Assembly (NCBI GenBank): GCA_027062035.1
Contig: JAMOUL010000096.1
Location: forward strand, 1 to 11,857
Length of the DNA: 11,857 bases
Source: Candidatus Aminicenantota bacterium
GTDB lineage: Bacteria; Acidobacteriota; Aminicenantia; S016-38
Reading direction: 5' to 3'
The notes under the pieces: model-generated
Databases searched by the model: none
What the model was told of the DNA's origin: nothing
The model's input: the letters and a program-made list of their open reading frames with translations, nothing else
Shown here: positions 1 to 5,787 of the stretch, piece after piece
How the letters are laid out: the number at the start of each line of letters is the position of its first letter
Numbering within the stretch: the first letter of the stretch is position 1
Made by a program: the position numbers and the translations under genes

Positions 1-303
1 ACTGGAGACCCGTTATTCACCCCGATTTATGGAAATATTTCCATGGGAGACCGCCTGCATTTGACAGTGCGACAGGGTTTTACAAATGGTTTCTCTGTTA
101 AATTTATGCCTTTCTTTGCCAGGTGGCTGACGCTGAAGGGTGGCTGGTATTACAACAGTGTCTTTGGTTCAGAATTTGATGCCGGGCTGGAGATAAGCTT
201 TGATAAGAACGAAGCTCGCAGATTGCTACTTTATTATTCGAGAGCAAATACAGGATATGGTATTGTAAATCAATTCCGGGCTGATCTCAGGATCAATATT
301 TAG
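1..303 (+). CDS. C-terminal end of a probable outer-membrane/envelope protein (5' truncated)
   Basis: The frame is open from base 1 to the TAA at 301-303, so about 100 C-terminal residues are visible and the true start lies left of the window; the internal Met at 43 is not a convincing start. The visible part alternates aromatic/hydrophobic and polar residues (for example VKFMPFFARWLTLKGGWYY and RRLLLYYSRANTGYG), a pattern typical of outer-membrane beta-strands, and it ends in a strand-like RADLRINI. There is no membrane helix or recognisable catalytic motif. It lies 11 bases upstream of the polyferredoxin gene on the same strand and is probably cotranscribed with it. The beta-barrel assignment is inferred from residue pattern only; a soluble beta-rich periplasmic protein is the alternative. 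Confidence 0.6.
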   Translation, partial: TGDPLFTPIYGNISMGDRLHLTVRQGFTNGFSVKFMPFFARWLTLKGGWYYNSVFGSEFDAGLEISFDKNEARRLLLYYSRANTGYGIVNQFRADLRINI

Positions 304-314
304 ATGTTCAAAAA

Positions 315-1217
315 ATGATAAGAAAAATAATCACAGCACTTATTCTTTTGCTTTTACTTCTGATAGCAGGAGTAAGTTTATATCACAAAGCCAATTTCAG
401 TCTCCCTCCTAAATTGATAGTAATGTTCATTTTGATCTTAATTGCTGCGGTTGCCCTTAGATTTAAACTGTATTGGCTTCGTCCCTTTCTGCTTGTAACA
501 TCTGTAGCATATCTTGGCTTTTACGAAGGGAGTTGTCTGTGTCCTAACGGAGCCCTTCAGAACATTTTTATGTACATTGGGATGGAAAGATACGGGAAAA
601 TTCCCTTTTATGCCTTTGAGATTCTTCTTCTTTTCTTACTTGTTTTCCTGCTCGGAAATTTATACTGTGGATGGGTATGTCATAAAGGTGGAATTCAGGA
701 ATTTCTTTACAGACCTTCATTTGCAATAAAAGTTCCGGAAAAGCTTGATTATTGGCTTAAAAAGATGAGATATGTCTTTCTGGGACTGGCAATTTTGTAC
801 CCTGTCCTGTATAAACATAAAGTTTTCTGTAAATATGATCCCTTTAAAGCTTTATTCAACCTTGAAGGGTCTACAGTTTTGATAATACTTTTGGGAGTTT
901 TACTTATTTCGTCAATTTTTATTTACAGGCCATACTGCAGATACGTCTGTCCCCTTGGAGCGATTCTGGGAATTGTAAATTCTATTGGTTTGTTTAAGAT
1001 TGATTTTACCAGCAAGAATGAATGTTTAAATTGTATTATATGTGAAAATAAATGTCTGTTAGGGTCTATAAGAGCCAGAGGGCTTGATCGTGTGATTGTG
1101 AACAGGACCCTCTGTTTTGCATGTATGGAATGTAGCAGAGGCTGTCCAAAACGCGTGCTTGAAGAGAACAATTTATTGAGGATATTTCCGGAAAAGAAAA
1201 AGTTTTCTGTAAAATAA
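315..1217 (+). CDS. NapH/NosR/YccM-type membrane polyferredoxin (4Fe-4S)
   Basis: This is a 300-residue integral membrane iron-sulfur protein. Hydrophobic segments lie near residues 5-21, 33-48, 54-70, 98-115, 151-166 and 186-204. Family hallmarks follow: an N-terminal GSCLCPNGALQ (Cys 74/76), YCGWVC (118/122), YCRYVCPLG (208/212), then two cytoplasmic ferredoxin-type clusters, CLNCIICENKC (237, 240, 243, 247) and CFACMECSRGCP (267, 270, 273, 277). NapH/NosR-like proteins pass electrons between the quinol pool and periplasmic or envelope partners. Oddities are that the first CxxxCP motif reads CxxxCH, and the first ferredoxin set lacks the closing Pro. The ATG at 315 is used because the ATG at 304 hits a stop after four codons; no strong Shine-Dalgarno (SD) is visible, suggesting coupling to the gene ending at 303. 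The partner enzyme is not identifiable here. Confidence 0.85.
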   Translation: MIRKIITALILLLLLLIAGVSLYHKANFSLPPKLIVMFILILIAAVALRFKLYWLRPFLLVTSVAYLGFYEGSCLCPNGALQNIFMYIGMERYGKIPFYAFEILLLFLLVFLLGNLYCGWVCHKGGIQEFLYRPSFAIKVPEKLDYWLKKMRYVFLGLAILYPVLYKHKVFCKYDPFKALFNLEGSTVLIILLGVLLISSIFIYRPYCRYVCPLGAILGIVNSIGLFKIDFTSKNECLNCIICENKCLLGSIRARGLDRVIVNRTLCFACMECSRGCPKRVLEENNLLRIFPEKKKFSVK

Positions 1218-1282
1218 CCAGCAATGTGGGTTTTCCATTTAACATTTCTCTGAAAAAAAATATAATTTTATTGGAAATATGT

Positions 1283-1305
1283 TGTATTTATCCTGGAAAT
1301 ACAGG
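1283..1305. repeat. Small nested inverted repeats upstream of the sigma-54 region
   Basis: TGTATTT (1283-1289) and AAATACA (1297-1303) form 7-bp arms around a 7-base spacer; CCTG (1292-1295) and CAGG (1302-1305) form a second, overlapping pair. The element lies between the polyferredoxin stop and the upstream activator site at 1321. It has no downstream T-run, so it is not a convincing terminator; an additional regulator site is possible. Nothing else was recognised in 1218-1320. Confidence 0.3.
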
Positions 1306-1320
1306 GACACAAACCTGAAC

Positions 1321-1355
1321 TCGCGAAAAATTGCGACGTCACCAAATCTTTGCGA
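1321..1355 (+). promoter_or_regulatory. Upstream activator sites for a sigma-54 activator (operon 1)
   Basis: The main site is TCGCGAAAAATTGCGA at 1321-1336, an inverted repeat with arms TCGCGA/TTGCGA (5 of 6 complementary) around AAAA. A degenerate second copy, CACCAAATCTTTGCGA, occupies 1340-1355, starting 19 bp after the first and keeping mainly the right arm TTGCGA. The main site is centred about 93 bases before the predicted sigma-54 start, the usual distance for NtrC-type enhancer sites. It matches the site at 5284-5299 at 13 of 16 bases, including both outer arms. Binding by the regulator at 7840-9186 is inferred. Confidence 0.75.
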
Positions 1356-1395
1356 ATTCTGGAGGTAAAGGTTGGCTTTATATGCGAAAGTGCTC

Positions 1396-1411
1396 TGGCA
1401 TGCTTCTTGCA
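1396..1411 (+). promoter_or_regulatory. Sigma-54 (-24/-12) promoter of the 1446-3336 operon
   Basis: TGGCATGCTTCTTGCA fits the RpoN consensus TGGCACG-N4-TTGCW: GG at 1397-1398 and GC at 1409-1410 with exactly 10 bases between. The predicted start is near 1422, giving a short leader with a strong AGGAGGT SD at 1434-1440 before the ATG at 1446. No competing sigma-70 promoter was seen just upstream. Confidence 0.85.
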
Positions 1412-1445
1412 CAACAGAGGTTGGACTAAAAACAGGAGGTAGAAA

Positions 1446-2255
1446 ATGAGGAAATTGGCAATTATTTTAGCAATGGTGGCTATGGCAGGTTTTGTGATAG
1501 CAGGAGACAGGGATAAAGAGAAAACAACCACCAGGACAACTGTAGTCACACAGACTCATTCTGGAACCACCACCGTTACTCAGCAGAATAAATTGAAGAC
1601 ACGGGATAGAGTAATGAACCAGACCGGAACCCACTTACAAACTTCGGATAAAACTCAGAATAGAGACAGGGTCAGGGAACGTTTAAGCGAGACTCAGGCC
1701 AATAGTAACACCACAAAAGTAGAAGTTTCTAATTCGCCCAAGAATGTTAGTGTTACCATGATCCATACTGGAAGTAAGCAACAAATTCAGGTAAAGATAG
1801 AAAACAGCGTTATGAATGGGACTCCAGCGGAGCATGAAAATCAAATTCAGGTGAAAATACAGAATAAGCAACAGGTGCAGCTGGAAAACAAACACAGACA
1901 CAGATATCAGTTTATTGATGAAGACGGAGATGGCATTAACGATTTAAGACAGGATGCAGATGGTGATGGTATTCCCAATGGACAGGATCCTGACTGGATT
2001 TGTCCGAATTGCTCCTCTGCCCACGAAACCCATATGGAGAATAGGGGGGAGAAGAGAATTCATCGGGGAGAACACGGTGAAATGAATAACAATGAGTGCC
2101 CACATTCGGGTGGCTCCAAGGAGCATCAGAAAAAATACCACCACAATGACCATTCCTCTCATAATGATAGACGGCATAACAACGACCACAGGAATGACAA
2201 TCGCAATAATCACGACAATAATACAAATGGAGAGCACAATAATCACCATGGTTAA
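1446..2255 (+). CDS. Secreted protein with acidic DxDxDG loops, CxxC and His/Asn-rich tail
   Basis: This 269-residue protein has no family that I recognise by name. A Sec signal peptide (MRKLAIILAMVAMAGFVIAG) is followed by a Thr/Gln-rich polar region (about 25-110), then short repeats QIQVKIEN, QIQVKIQN and QVQLEN (114-148). Next come two acidic loops of the thrombospondin-3/dockerin calcium type, DEDGDGINDL and DADGDGIPNGQDPD (158-183), a CPNC pair (186/189), and a tail from about 220 to 269 dominated by His, Asn, Asp and Arg, with about a dozen His. The composition points to a flexible exported protein able to bind divalent metals: Ca2+ at the acidic loops and possibly a transition metal at the Cys/His region. 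The start is fixed by AGGAGGT at 1434-1440. It is first in a sigma-54 operon and overlaps the next gene by 8 bases. Function is not known; metal binding is inferred from composition. Confidence 0.85.
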   Translation: MRKLAIILAMVAMAGFVIAGDRDKEKTTTRTTVVTQTHSGTTTVTQQNKLKTRDRVMNQTGTHLQTSDKTQNRDRVRERLSETQANSNTTKVEVSNSPKNVSVTMIHTGSKQQIQVKIENSVMNGTPAEHENQIQVKIQNKQQVQLENKHRHRYQFIDEDGDGINDLRQDADGDGIPNGQDPDWICPNCSSAHETHMENRGEKRIHRGEHGEMNNNECPHSGGSKEHQKKYHHNDHSSHNDRRHNNDHRNDNRNNHDNNTNGEHNNHHG

Positions 2256-3336
2256 TAAGAGAAGGAAGGTAAAATTATTTCTGGGGGGCTTTGCCCCCCT
2301 TCTGATTTTCTTTTTAATTGGTTTTTCCCACGTATTTTCTCAGGATTTTTCCCTGGGTTTTTCCTATAACGGAATGATAAGCTCAAATCTGTTTAATAAT
2401 TATGAAAAAATAGGAGATTTTATTAACAGAGGATGGATGGATTTTTCAATATATCCGTCAAAGGAACTTGAGTTCTATATTTCCAGTGGTTATTCCGTTT
2501 TTAAGGAAAATTCATATCTCAATTTTCTCACGGTTGAAACCGGCATTGATTGGATTAAATATTTAAAGGGCAGAAGTATGATCCATTTCAATGCGGGTGT
2601 GGATCTTCAGCAGTTTAAAGTTGATTACGATTATTATAATTATTACCAACCGTTCCTGCAGGGAGATTTTAAATATTACATGTCAGATACAGTGCTGCTC
2701 CGTACCTCCTACAGTTTCGAATACACAAAATTTGTATATTTTCCTGCATATTCAAGTCAGAAGCACAGATTATTCCTGCAGTTGAATAAATTTCTTCCCT
2801 TTGAGATGACGATTAGAGGAGAGGCTGGAACACGGCTGAAAAGATACACAGAGGATGGATCTTCTATTAAACAAATATACGGCAGGATAAGGATTTCCAA
2901 GGGAATAGGCTATCGTATAGGATTGGCCGGGCAATGGACTGTTAAGAAAAATTTTGTTTCAGAATCCATTCCGGGAAAAATAGAAGAAAGCTTTTTCTTC
3001 AATACTCCTTTTTATGATGATTTTTCCTGGGATGGACATTGGGGGTTTGTCCAGCTAAAGGCAATTCTCCCCTATGAAATAGAATTTACAGCCCGGGCCT
3101 CCTATTACGAAAGAAAATTCCCCGGTATTCTTGCTCTAAACCTCGATGGTACCAATGTTGAACCCTTACAGAACAGAAGGGATACCCTTAAACAATTGAG
3201 TATATCCTTAAAGAGAAAGTGGCCAGGATTTAATATTTCTCTTACTTATCTTTTAAGATCCAATATATCCAATGATCCATATTTTACATTTTCTGACCAT
3301 ATTTTAATGTTCAGCACCGGAATTTTCCTGTATTAA
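2248..3336 (+). CDS. Predicted outer-membrane beta-barrel protein
   Basis: This 362-residue protein has a long basic-then-hydrophobic signal peptide (MVNKRRKVKLFLGGFAPLL through about residue 31, cut after VFSQ). The rest is a succession of amphipathic aromatic strands separated by polar turns, ending in GIFLY with a C-terminal Tyr, as is usual for barrel proteins. No enzyme motif is seen. The ATG at 2248 is chosen because it begins the signal peptide and overlaps the upstream stop (ATGGTTAA), the layout expected for translational coupling; the frame is open further left to 2092, but that stretch runs through the neighbour's low-complexity tail. A GC-rich hairpin lies within the first codons. 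It may form a channel or anchor for the upstream secreted protein (inference). Its stop codon shares TTAA with the convergent permease gene. Confidence 0.8.
   Translation: MVNKRRKVKLFLGGFAPLLIFFLIGFSHVFSQDFSLGFSYNGMISSNLFNNYEKIGDFINRGWMDFSIYPSKELEFYISSGYSVFKENSYLNFLTVETGIDWIKYLKGRSMIHFNAGVDLQQFKVDYDYYNYYQPFLQGDFKYYMSDTVLLRTSYSFEYTKFVYFPAYSSQKHRLFLQLNKFLPFEMTIRGEAGTRLKRYTEDGSSIKQIYGRIRISKGIGYRIGLAGQWTVKKNFVSESIPGKIEESFFFNTPFYDDFSWDGHWGFVQLKAILPYEIEFTARASYYERKFPGILALNLDGTNVEPLQNRRDTLKQLSISLKRKWPGFNISLTYLLRSNISNDPYFTFSDHILMFSTGIFLY
2283..2299 (+). other. Strong GC hairpin inside the signal-peptide codons of the barrel gene
   Basis: A run of six G plus C, then TTT, then G plus six C gives a 7-bp, almost pure GC stem with a 3-base loop about 35 bases inside the barrel gene, followed by the T-rich TTCTGATTTTCTTTTT. 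In RNA this resembles an intrinsic terminator or translation-limiting hairpin. It could make the second gene of the operon less expressed than the first. The hairpin is seen directly; its effect is inferred. Confidence 0.45.
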
Positions 3337-4421
3337 AGAAGAATTAACACCAATATGGTTGAAATTAGAAGGAAAGGAAGAGAATAATAGTGAAATCTTT
3401 TCCATATTCCCCTGGTGCCTCCCATTTTCAACGCTATTATATTTGCGAGTGAGGCAATGACAATACCATTCCCTCCGATGTTAACACCGTAGGTAATGGC
3501 AATCCAGTTGTCAGAGAACCTGGATATCAGTATAGCAGCTGGAACATTGCTTAAAATCTGGGAAGTCACTATAGATAAAAGATAAATTCCTGTATTGGTG
3601 GTAACTGCGGGATGGGTGAAAATTTCCTTAAGAGGAAATATGCAACTTATAAGGTGAATATCAATAAAAAGTACAATAAATAATAAAATAAGTGCCCAAT
3701 TGGCTTTGCAAACAATTTTACGGAAGAAAACCAGATAGAATATTGCTATGCCTATAAGAGCATAGAAGGATGCTCTTTTTTCAATGGAGATGATAAACAC
3801 CGCAAGCAGAAGGATCGAGAAAAGGAACAATGATAAATCTATTTTTCTACTTTCCTCCTTCTCCTTCCTGATAATGGGTTTTTTCTTGAACACGATAAAT
3901 GTAAAGATCACCAGTAGAGATAGGGTTAAAATTTCTACCGGTAACATCTTGTAAACGAAGGCAGGAAATGAAATTTTCCACCTGTGCCAGAGGAATATAT
4001 TTTGAGGATTACCAATGGGTGTCAAAAGAGATCCCACATTTACTGCAAGGGCTTCAAATATAATGAGTTTTTCAATATCATTTTTTATGTACTTTTGCAG
4101 ACTGAGGGTCAGAGGAATCATGATAAACAGGGTAATGTCATTCGTGAGAAAGGTGGAAAAGACAGCAGAAAGGAGAACCAGCCATAGAGCGAGCGATTTT
4201 TCGTTTTTAAGTCTATAAATCATTCGTCTTGCTAACCTGGAGAAAACGCCACTTTCTTCCATCGCAGTGGTGATTATAAGCAGACCAGATAGCGCTATAA
4301 TAGTATCCCAGTGCACAAATTCGGAAAATTGGAAAACAAAGTCAGGTTGAATAGCGGTAAGCAGTATAAGTACTGCAATGGATACACTTAAAAATGGGTC
4401 CTTCGTTACGAGCCGGATCAA
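3333..4421 (-). CDS. ArsB/NhaD (IT) superfamily ion permease
   Basis: This 362-residue polytopic membrane protein has about 10-11 hydrophobic segments. Superfamily signatures are the segment DTIIALSGLLIITTAMEESG (39-58), FLTNDITLFIMIPL (91-104), the first inverted-repeat hairpin NVGSLLTPIGNPQN (128-141), and the second half QILSNVPAA (288-296) with VNIGGNGIVIASLANIIA (313-330). The duplicated Asn/Gly/Pro hairpins form the substrate site in SLC13/ArsB/NhaD-type carriers, so it probably moves an anion or exchanges Na+/H+; the substrate cannot be told from sequence. It is shorter than the roughly 400-430 residues usual for ArsB. The start is a TTG at 4421, ten bases after the stop of the proline-rich gene, with AGAAGG close before it and GGGAGG at 4435-4440; no in-frame ATG or GTG precedes the first helix. 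It is probably cotranscribed with the proline-rich gene. Confidence 0.85.
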   Translation of the reverse strand: MIRLVTKDPFLSVSIAVLILLTAIQPDFVFQFSEFVHWDTIIALSGLLIITTAMEESGVFSRLARRMIYRLKNEKSLALWLVLLSAVFSTFLTNDITLFIMIPLTLSLQKYIKNDIEKLIIFEALAVNVGSLLTPIGNPQNIFLWHRWKISFPAFVYKMLPVEILTLSLLVIFTFIVFKKKPIIRKEKEESRKIDLSLFLFSILLLAVFIISIEKRASFYALIGIAIFYLVFFRKIVCKANWALILLFIVLFIDIHLISCIFPLKEIFTHPAVTTNTGIYLLSIVTSQILSNVPAAILISRFSDNWIAITYGVNIGGNGIVIASLANIIALKMGGTRGIWKRFHYYSLPFLLISTILVLILL

Positions 4422-4431
4422 TTCCTTCTAT

Positions 4432-5205
4432 TTACCTCCCGTAATAGTTCATTTCCTGATTGGCCGGGTAATCAGGTACAACGTGTTCGCCGTCATAGTA
4501 AATTTTTATGTGTGCAACTATCATTCCTTTGTATGCAAGAGGAACAATCCAGCATGCTTCAGGGGCTCTATACTCAGCTCCCGAAAGGACCTGAAGTCCG
4601 TTTACAACTGAAGGTAAAATTTTCTTTATATTCTCTATTGGTTGGGTAGCATTAAACAAATATGGTTTATAACCCCCGGGGATGGGATTTCCCGAGGAGG
4701 GATCAAATTCTATAACTCCAATTACTGCTCCCTGATATACCAACCCTGCTTTATATACTACTTCTCCACCAGGTTCTCTCCATAACCATACCTTCCCTGG
4801 TATGAGATATGGTTTGGCCCTTCTGGCTGTATCGATGGCTTTTTCAGCTGTGATAAATGAAACGTTTCGTATTCCCTGTCCGGCTACTCCCGGGGGAGGA
4901 GCTGCCTGAGGTTGTCCGGGTGGAGGGGGTGACTGCCCGGGAATGGGAGGAGCTGGTTGGGGTTGTTCGGGTGGAGGAGGAGTCTGTGGTGGACCTGGAG
5001 GAGGTGGTGGTGCCTGTCCGGGTTGAATCCCCTGAATCGGTTGAGGTGGCAACTGTTGATTTATCAAGGGGGGACCCTGCAACCGGGTATCTGTTCTGGG
5101 GTTGTTATAAAGTTTTAAAAGAGGTGGAGGGGAATCCTTTGTCATAGCCAGTCCCACTATCCCCATCAGTAAAATTACCGGTAAAAAGATTAAATATTTA
5201 TGCAT
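4432..5205 (-). CDS. Secreted proline-rich protein with duplicated C-terminal module
   Basis: This 257-residue exported protein has a signal peptide at MHKYLIFLPVILLMGIVGLA, then a linker (about 45-107) that is extremely Pro/Gln/Gly-rich, then a folded region (115-250). The folded part holds two similar units: EVVYKAGLVYQGAVIGVIEF to the PGGY (148-179) and EACWIVPLAYKGMIVAHIKI to VPDY (216-246), sharing AxLxYxGxxxxxI and P-x-Y. The fold resembles PepSY-like small alpha/beta modules, but I do not assign that firmly. The start at 5205 is chosen over an upstream in-frame ATG at 5289 because AGGAGG sits 5 bases before it and it begins the signal peptide; the longer form would put 28 basic residues ahead of it and run through the regulatory sites. 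It diverges from the 5420 operon and is followed by the permease. Confidence 0.8.
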   Translation of the reverse strand: MHKYLIFLPVILLMGIVGLAMTKDSPPPLLKLYNNPRTDTRLQGPPLINQQLPPQPIQGIQPGQAPPPPPGPPQTPPPPEQPQPAPPIPGQSPPPPGQPQAAPPPGVAGQGIRNVSFITAEKAIDTARRAKPYLIPGKVWLWREPGGEVVYKAGLVYQGAVIGVIEFDPSSGNPIPGGYKPYLFNATQPIENIKKILPSVVNGLQVLSGAEYRAPEACWIVPLAYKGMIVAHIKIYYDGEHVVPDYPANQEMNYYGR

Positions 5206-5210
5206 TATAG

Positions 5211-5216
5211 CCTCCT
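5211..5216 (-). promoter_or_regulatory. Shine-Dalgarno that fixes the start of the proline-rich gene
   Basis: On the minus strand AGGAGG lies 5 bases before the ATG at 5205. It decides the start in favour of 5205 rather than the upstream in-frame ATG at 5289. Confidence 0.8.
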
Positions 5217-5221
5217 TTCTT

Positions 5222-5250
5222 TTTATATACCCCCTATATGGAAAAGTCAA
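5222..5250 (-). promoter_or_regulatory. Candidate sigma-70 promoter of the proline-rich/permease pair
   Basis: On the minus strand TTGACT (5245-5250) is followed 17 bases later by TATAAA (5222-5227); an overlapping TATATA lies at 5224-5229. The predicted start (about 5215-5217) would give a leader of only about 11-13 bases, with the SD at or very near its 5' end. The activator sites at 5284-5318 lie just upstream, so the two divergent promoters share a control region. Confidence 0.4.
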
Positions 5251-5283
5251 ATTTTGGAGCTTTTTCAGGGTACGCCTTTCAAA

Positions 5284-5318
5284 TCGCAAAATCTTGCGAT
5301 TTTGTCAATCTTCTGCGA
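5284..5318 (+). promoter_or_regulatory. Upstream activator sites for a sigma-54 activator (operon 2)
   Basis: TCGCAAAATCTTGCGA at 5284-5299 is the core of a perfect inverted repeat with 9-bp arms (AAATCGCAA at 5281-5289, TTGCGATTT at 5294-5302) around AATC. A degenerate copy, TGTCAATCTTCTGCGA, occupies 5303-5318, again starting 19 bp after the first and keeping the right arm. The main site is centred about 95 bases upstream of the predicted sigma-54 start. Spacing and arrangement match the 1321-1355 region. Confidence 0.8.
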
Positions 5319-5360
5319 GGAGCGTCCACCGGAATACCCCGGTTAGAGCCATTTTGTGTA

Positions 5361-5376
5361 TGGCACACTTCTTGCT
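5361..5376 (+). promoter_or_regulatory. Sigma-54 (-24/-12) promoter of the 5420-9186 operon
   Basis: TGGCACACTTCTTGCT is a near-perfect RpoN promoter: GG at 5362-5363 and GC at 5374-5375, 10 bases apart. It shares 13 of 16 bases with the promoter at 1396-1411. The predicted start is near 5387, followed by AAAGGAGG at 5405-5412 and the ATG at 5420. A small inverted repeat ACCGG/CCGGT (5328-5343) lies between activator site and promoter. Confidence 0.9.
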
Positions 5377-5419
5377 TTTAACAGGTTATGAGTAAAAAGG
5401 ATTTAAAGGAGGCAGAAAA

Positions 5420-5773
5420 ATGAGAAAGGCAATATTAATGGTTTTACTGGTTGCTCTGGCAGGGATGGTATATCCGTGCATTATAAGTTTTGAACCAGAG
5501 AGTGTTGTGACAGAACAGGGAAAGCCTTTTGAAGTTAAGGTGTATGTAAAACTGGAACACAGAAGGTGTCCTGTCAAGATTAAGGAAACCAAGTTCGAAG
5601 GTAAAAACATCAAAATACTCAGCAAAGGAGAATGGGTCAAGGAAAAGAAAGGCCTTTATTCGGTAGTATTGAAGGTGCTCTCCACAGGAGAAAATGGGGA
5701 GCTGAGAGTAATTAGAGAGTGTGAAAAGAAAGGCATTTCAGAAGGATTATTGAAGATAAAACCAAAACAATAA
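5420..5773 (+). CDS. Small secreted Cys-containing protein, function unknown
   Basis: This 117-residue protein starts with a Sec signal (MRKAILMVLLVALAGMVYP) and continues as an all-beta, Lys/Glu-rich domain (about 22-115) with alternating strands such as PFEVKVYVKL and KGLYSVVLKVL, suggesting a single Ig-like sandwich. Three Cys are present (20, 50, 101); 50 and 101 could pair, and Cys20 lies just after the likely cleavage region, but the preceding VYP is not a standard lipobox. I do not recognise the family. It is the first gene of the sigma-54 operon that also encodes the kinase and regulator, so it should be among the most strongly induced products. Its SD and signal peptide resemble those of the gene at 1446. 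Confidence 0.75.
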   Translation: MRKAILMVLLVALAGMVYPCIISFEPESVVTEQGKPFEVKVYVKLEHRRCPVKIKETKFEGKNIKILSKGEWVKEKKGLYSVVLKVLSTGENGELRVIRECEKKGISEGLLKIKPKQ

Positions 5774-5775
5774 AT

Positions 5776-5782
5776 AAGGAGG
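5776..5782 (+). promoter_or_regulatory. Shine-Dalgarno deciding the start of the 5788 gene
   Basis: AAGGAGG lies 5 bases before the ATG at 5788 but only 2 before an in-frame GTG at 5785, so the ATG is preferred (155 rather than 156 residues). Confidence 0.6.
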
Positions 5783-5787
5783 ATGTG

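Noticed and set aside
2092..2247. Upstream extension of the barrel protein
   Set aside because: It overlaps the neighbour's tail out of frame, encodes Thr/Ile low-complexity sequence, and would bury the signal peptide at residue 53 onward.
1944..2249. Open frames on the minus strand opposite the His/Asn-rich tail
   Set aside because: They mirror low-complexity CAC/AAC codons of the plus-strand gene; no SD, and the protein would be a Val/Ile-rich artefact.
4978..5110. Pro-codon repeats of the linker as a DNA repeat or CRISPR-like array
   Set aside because: The periodicity is irregular and explained by Pro/Gly/Gln codons; there are no spacers or conserved repeat unit.
4857..5147. Plus-strand open frame opposite the proline-rich linker
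   Set aside because: It is Glu/Val-rich only because it is the complement of Pro codons; no start signals.
5206..5289. Longer N-terminus for the proline-rich protein from the ATG at 5289
   Set aside because: A strong SD and signal peptide support 5205, and the extension would cover the activator palindrome.
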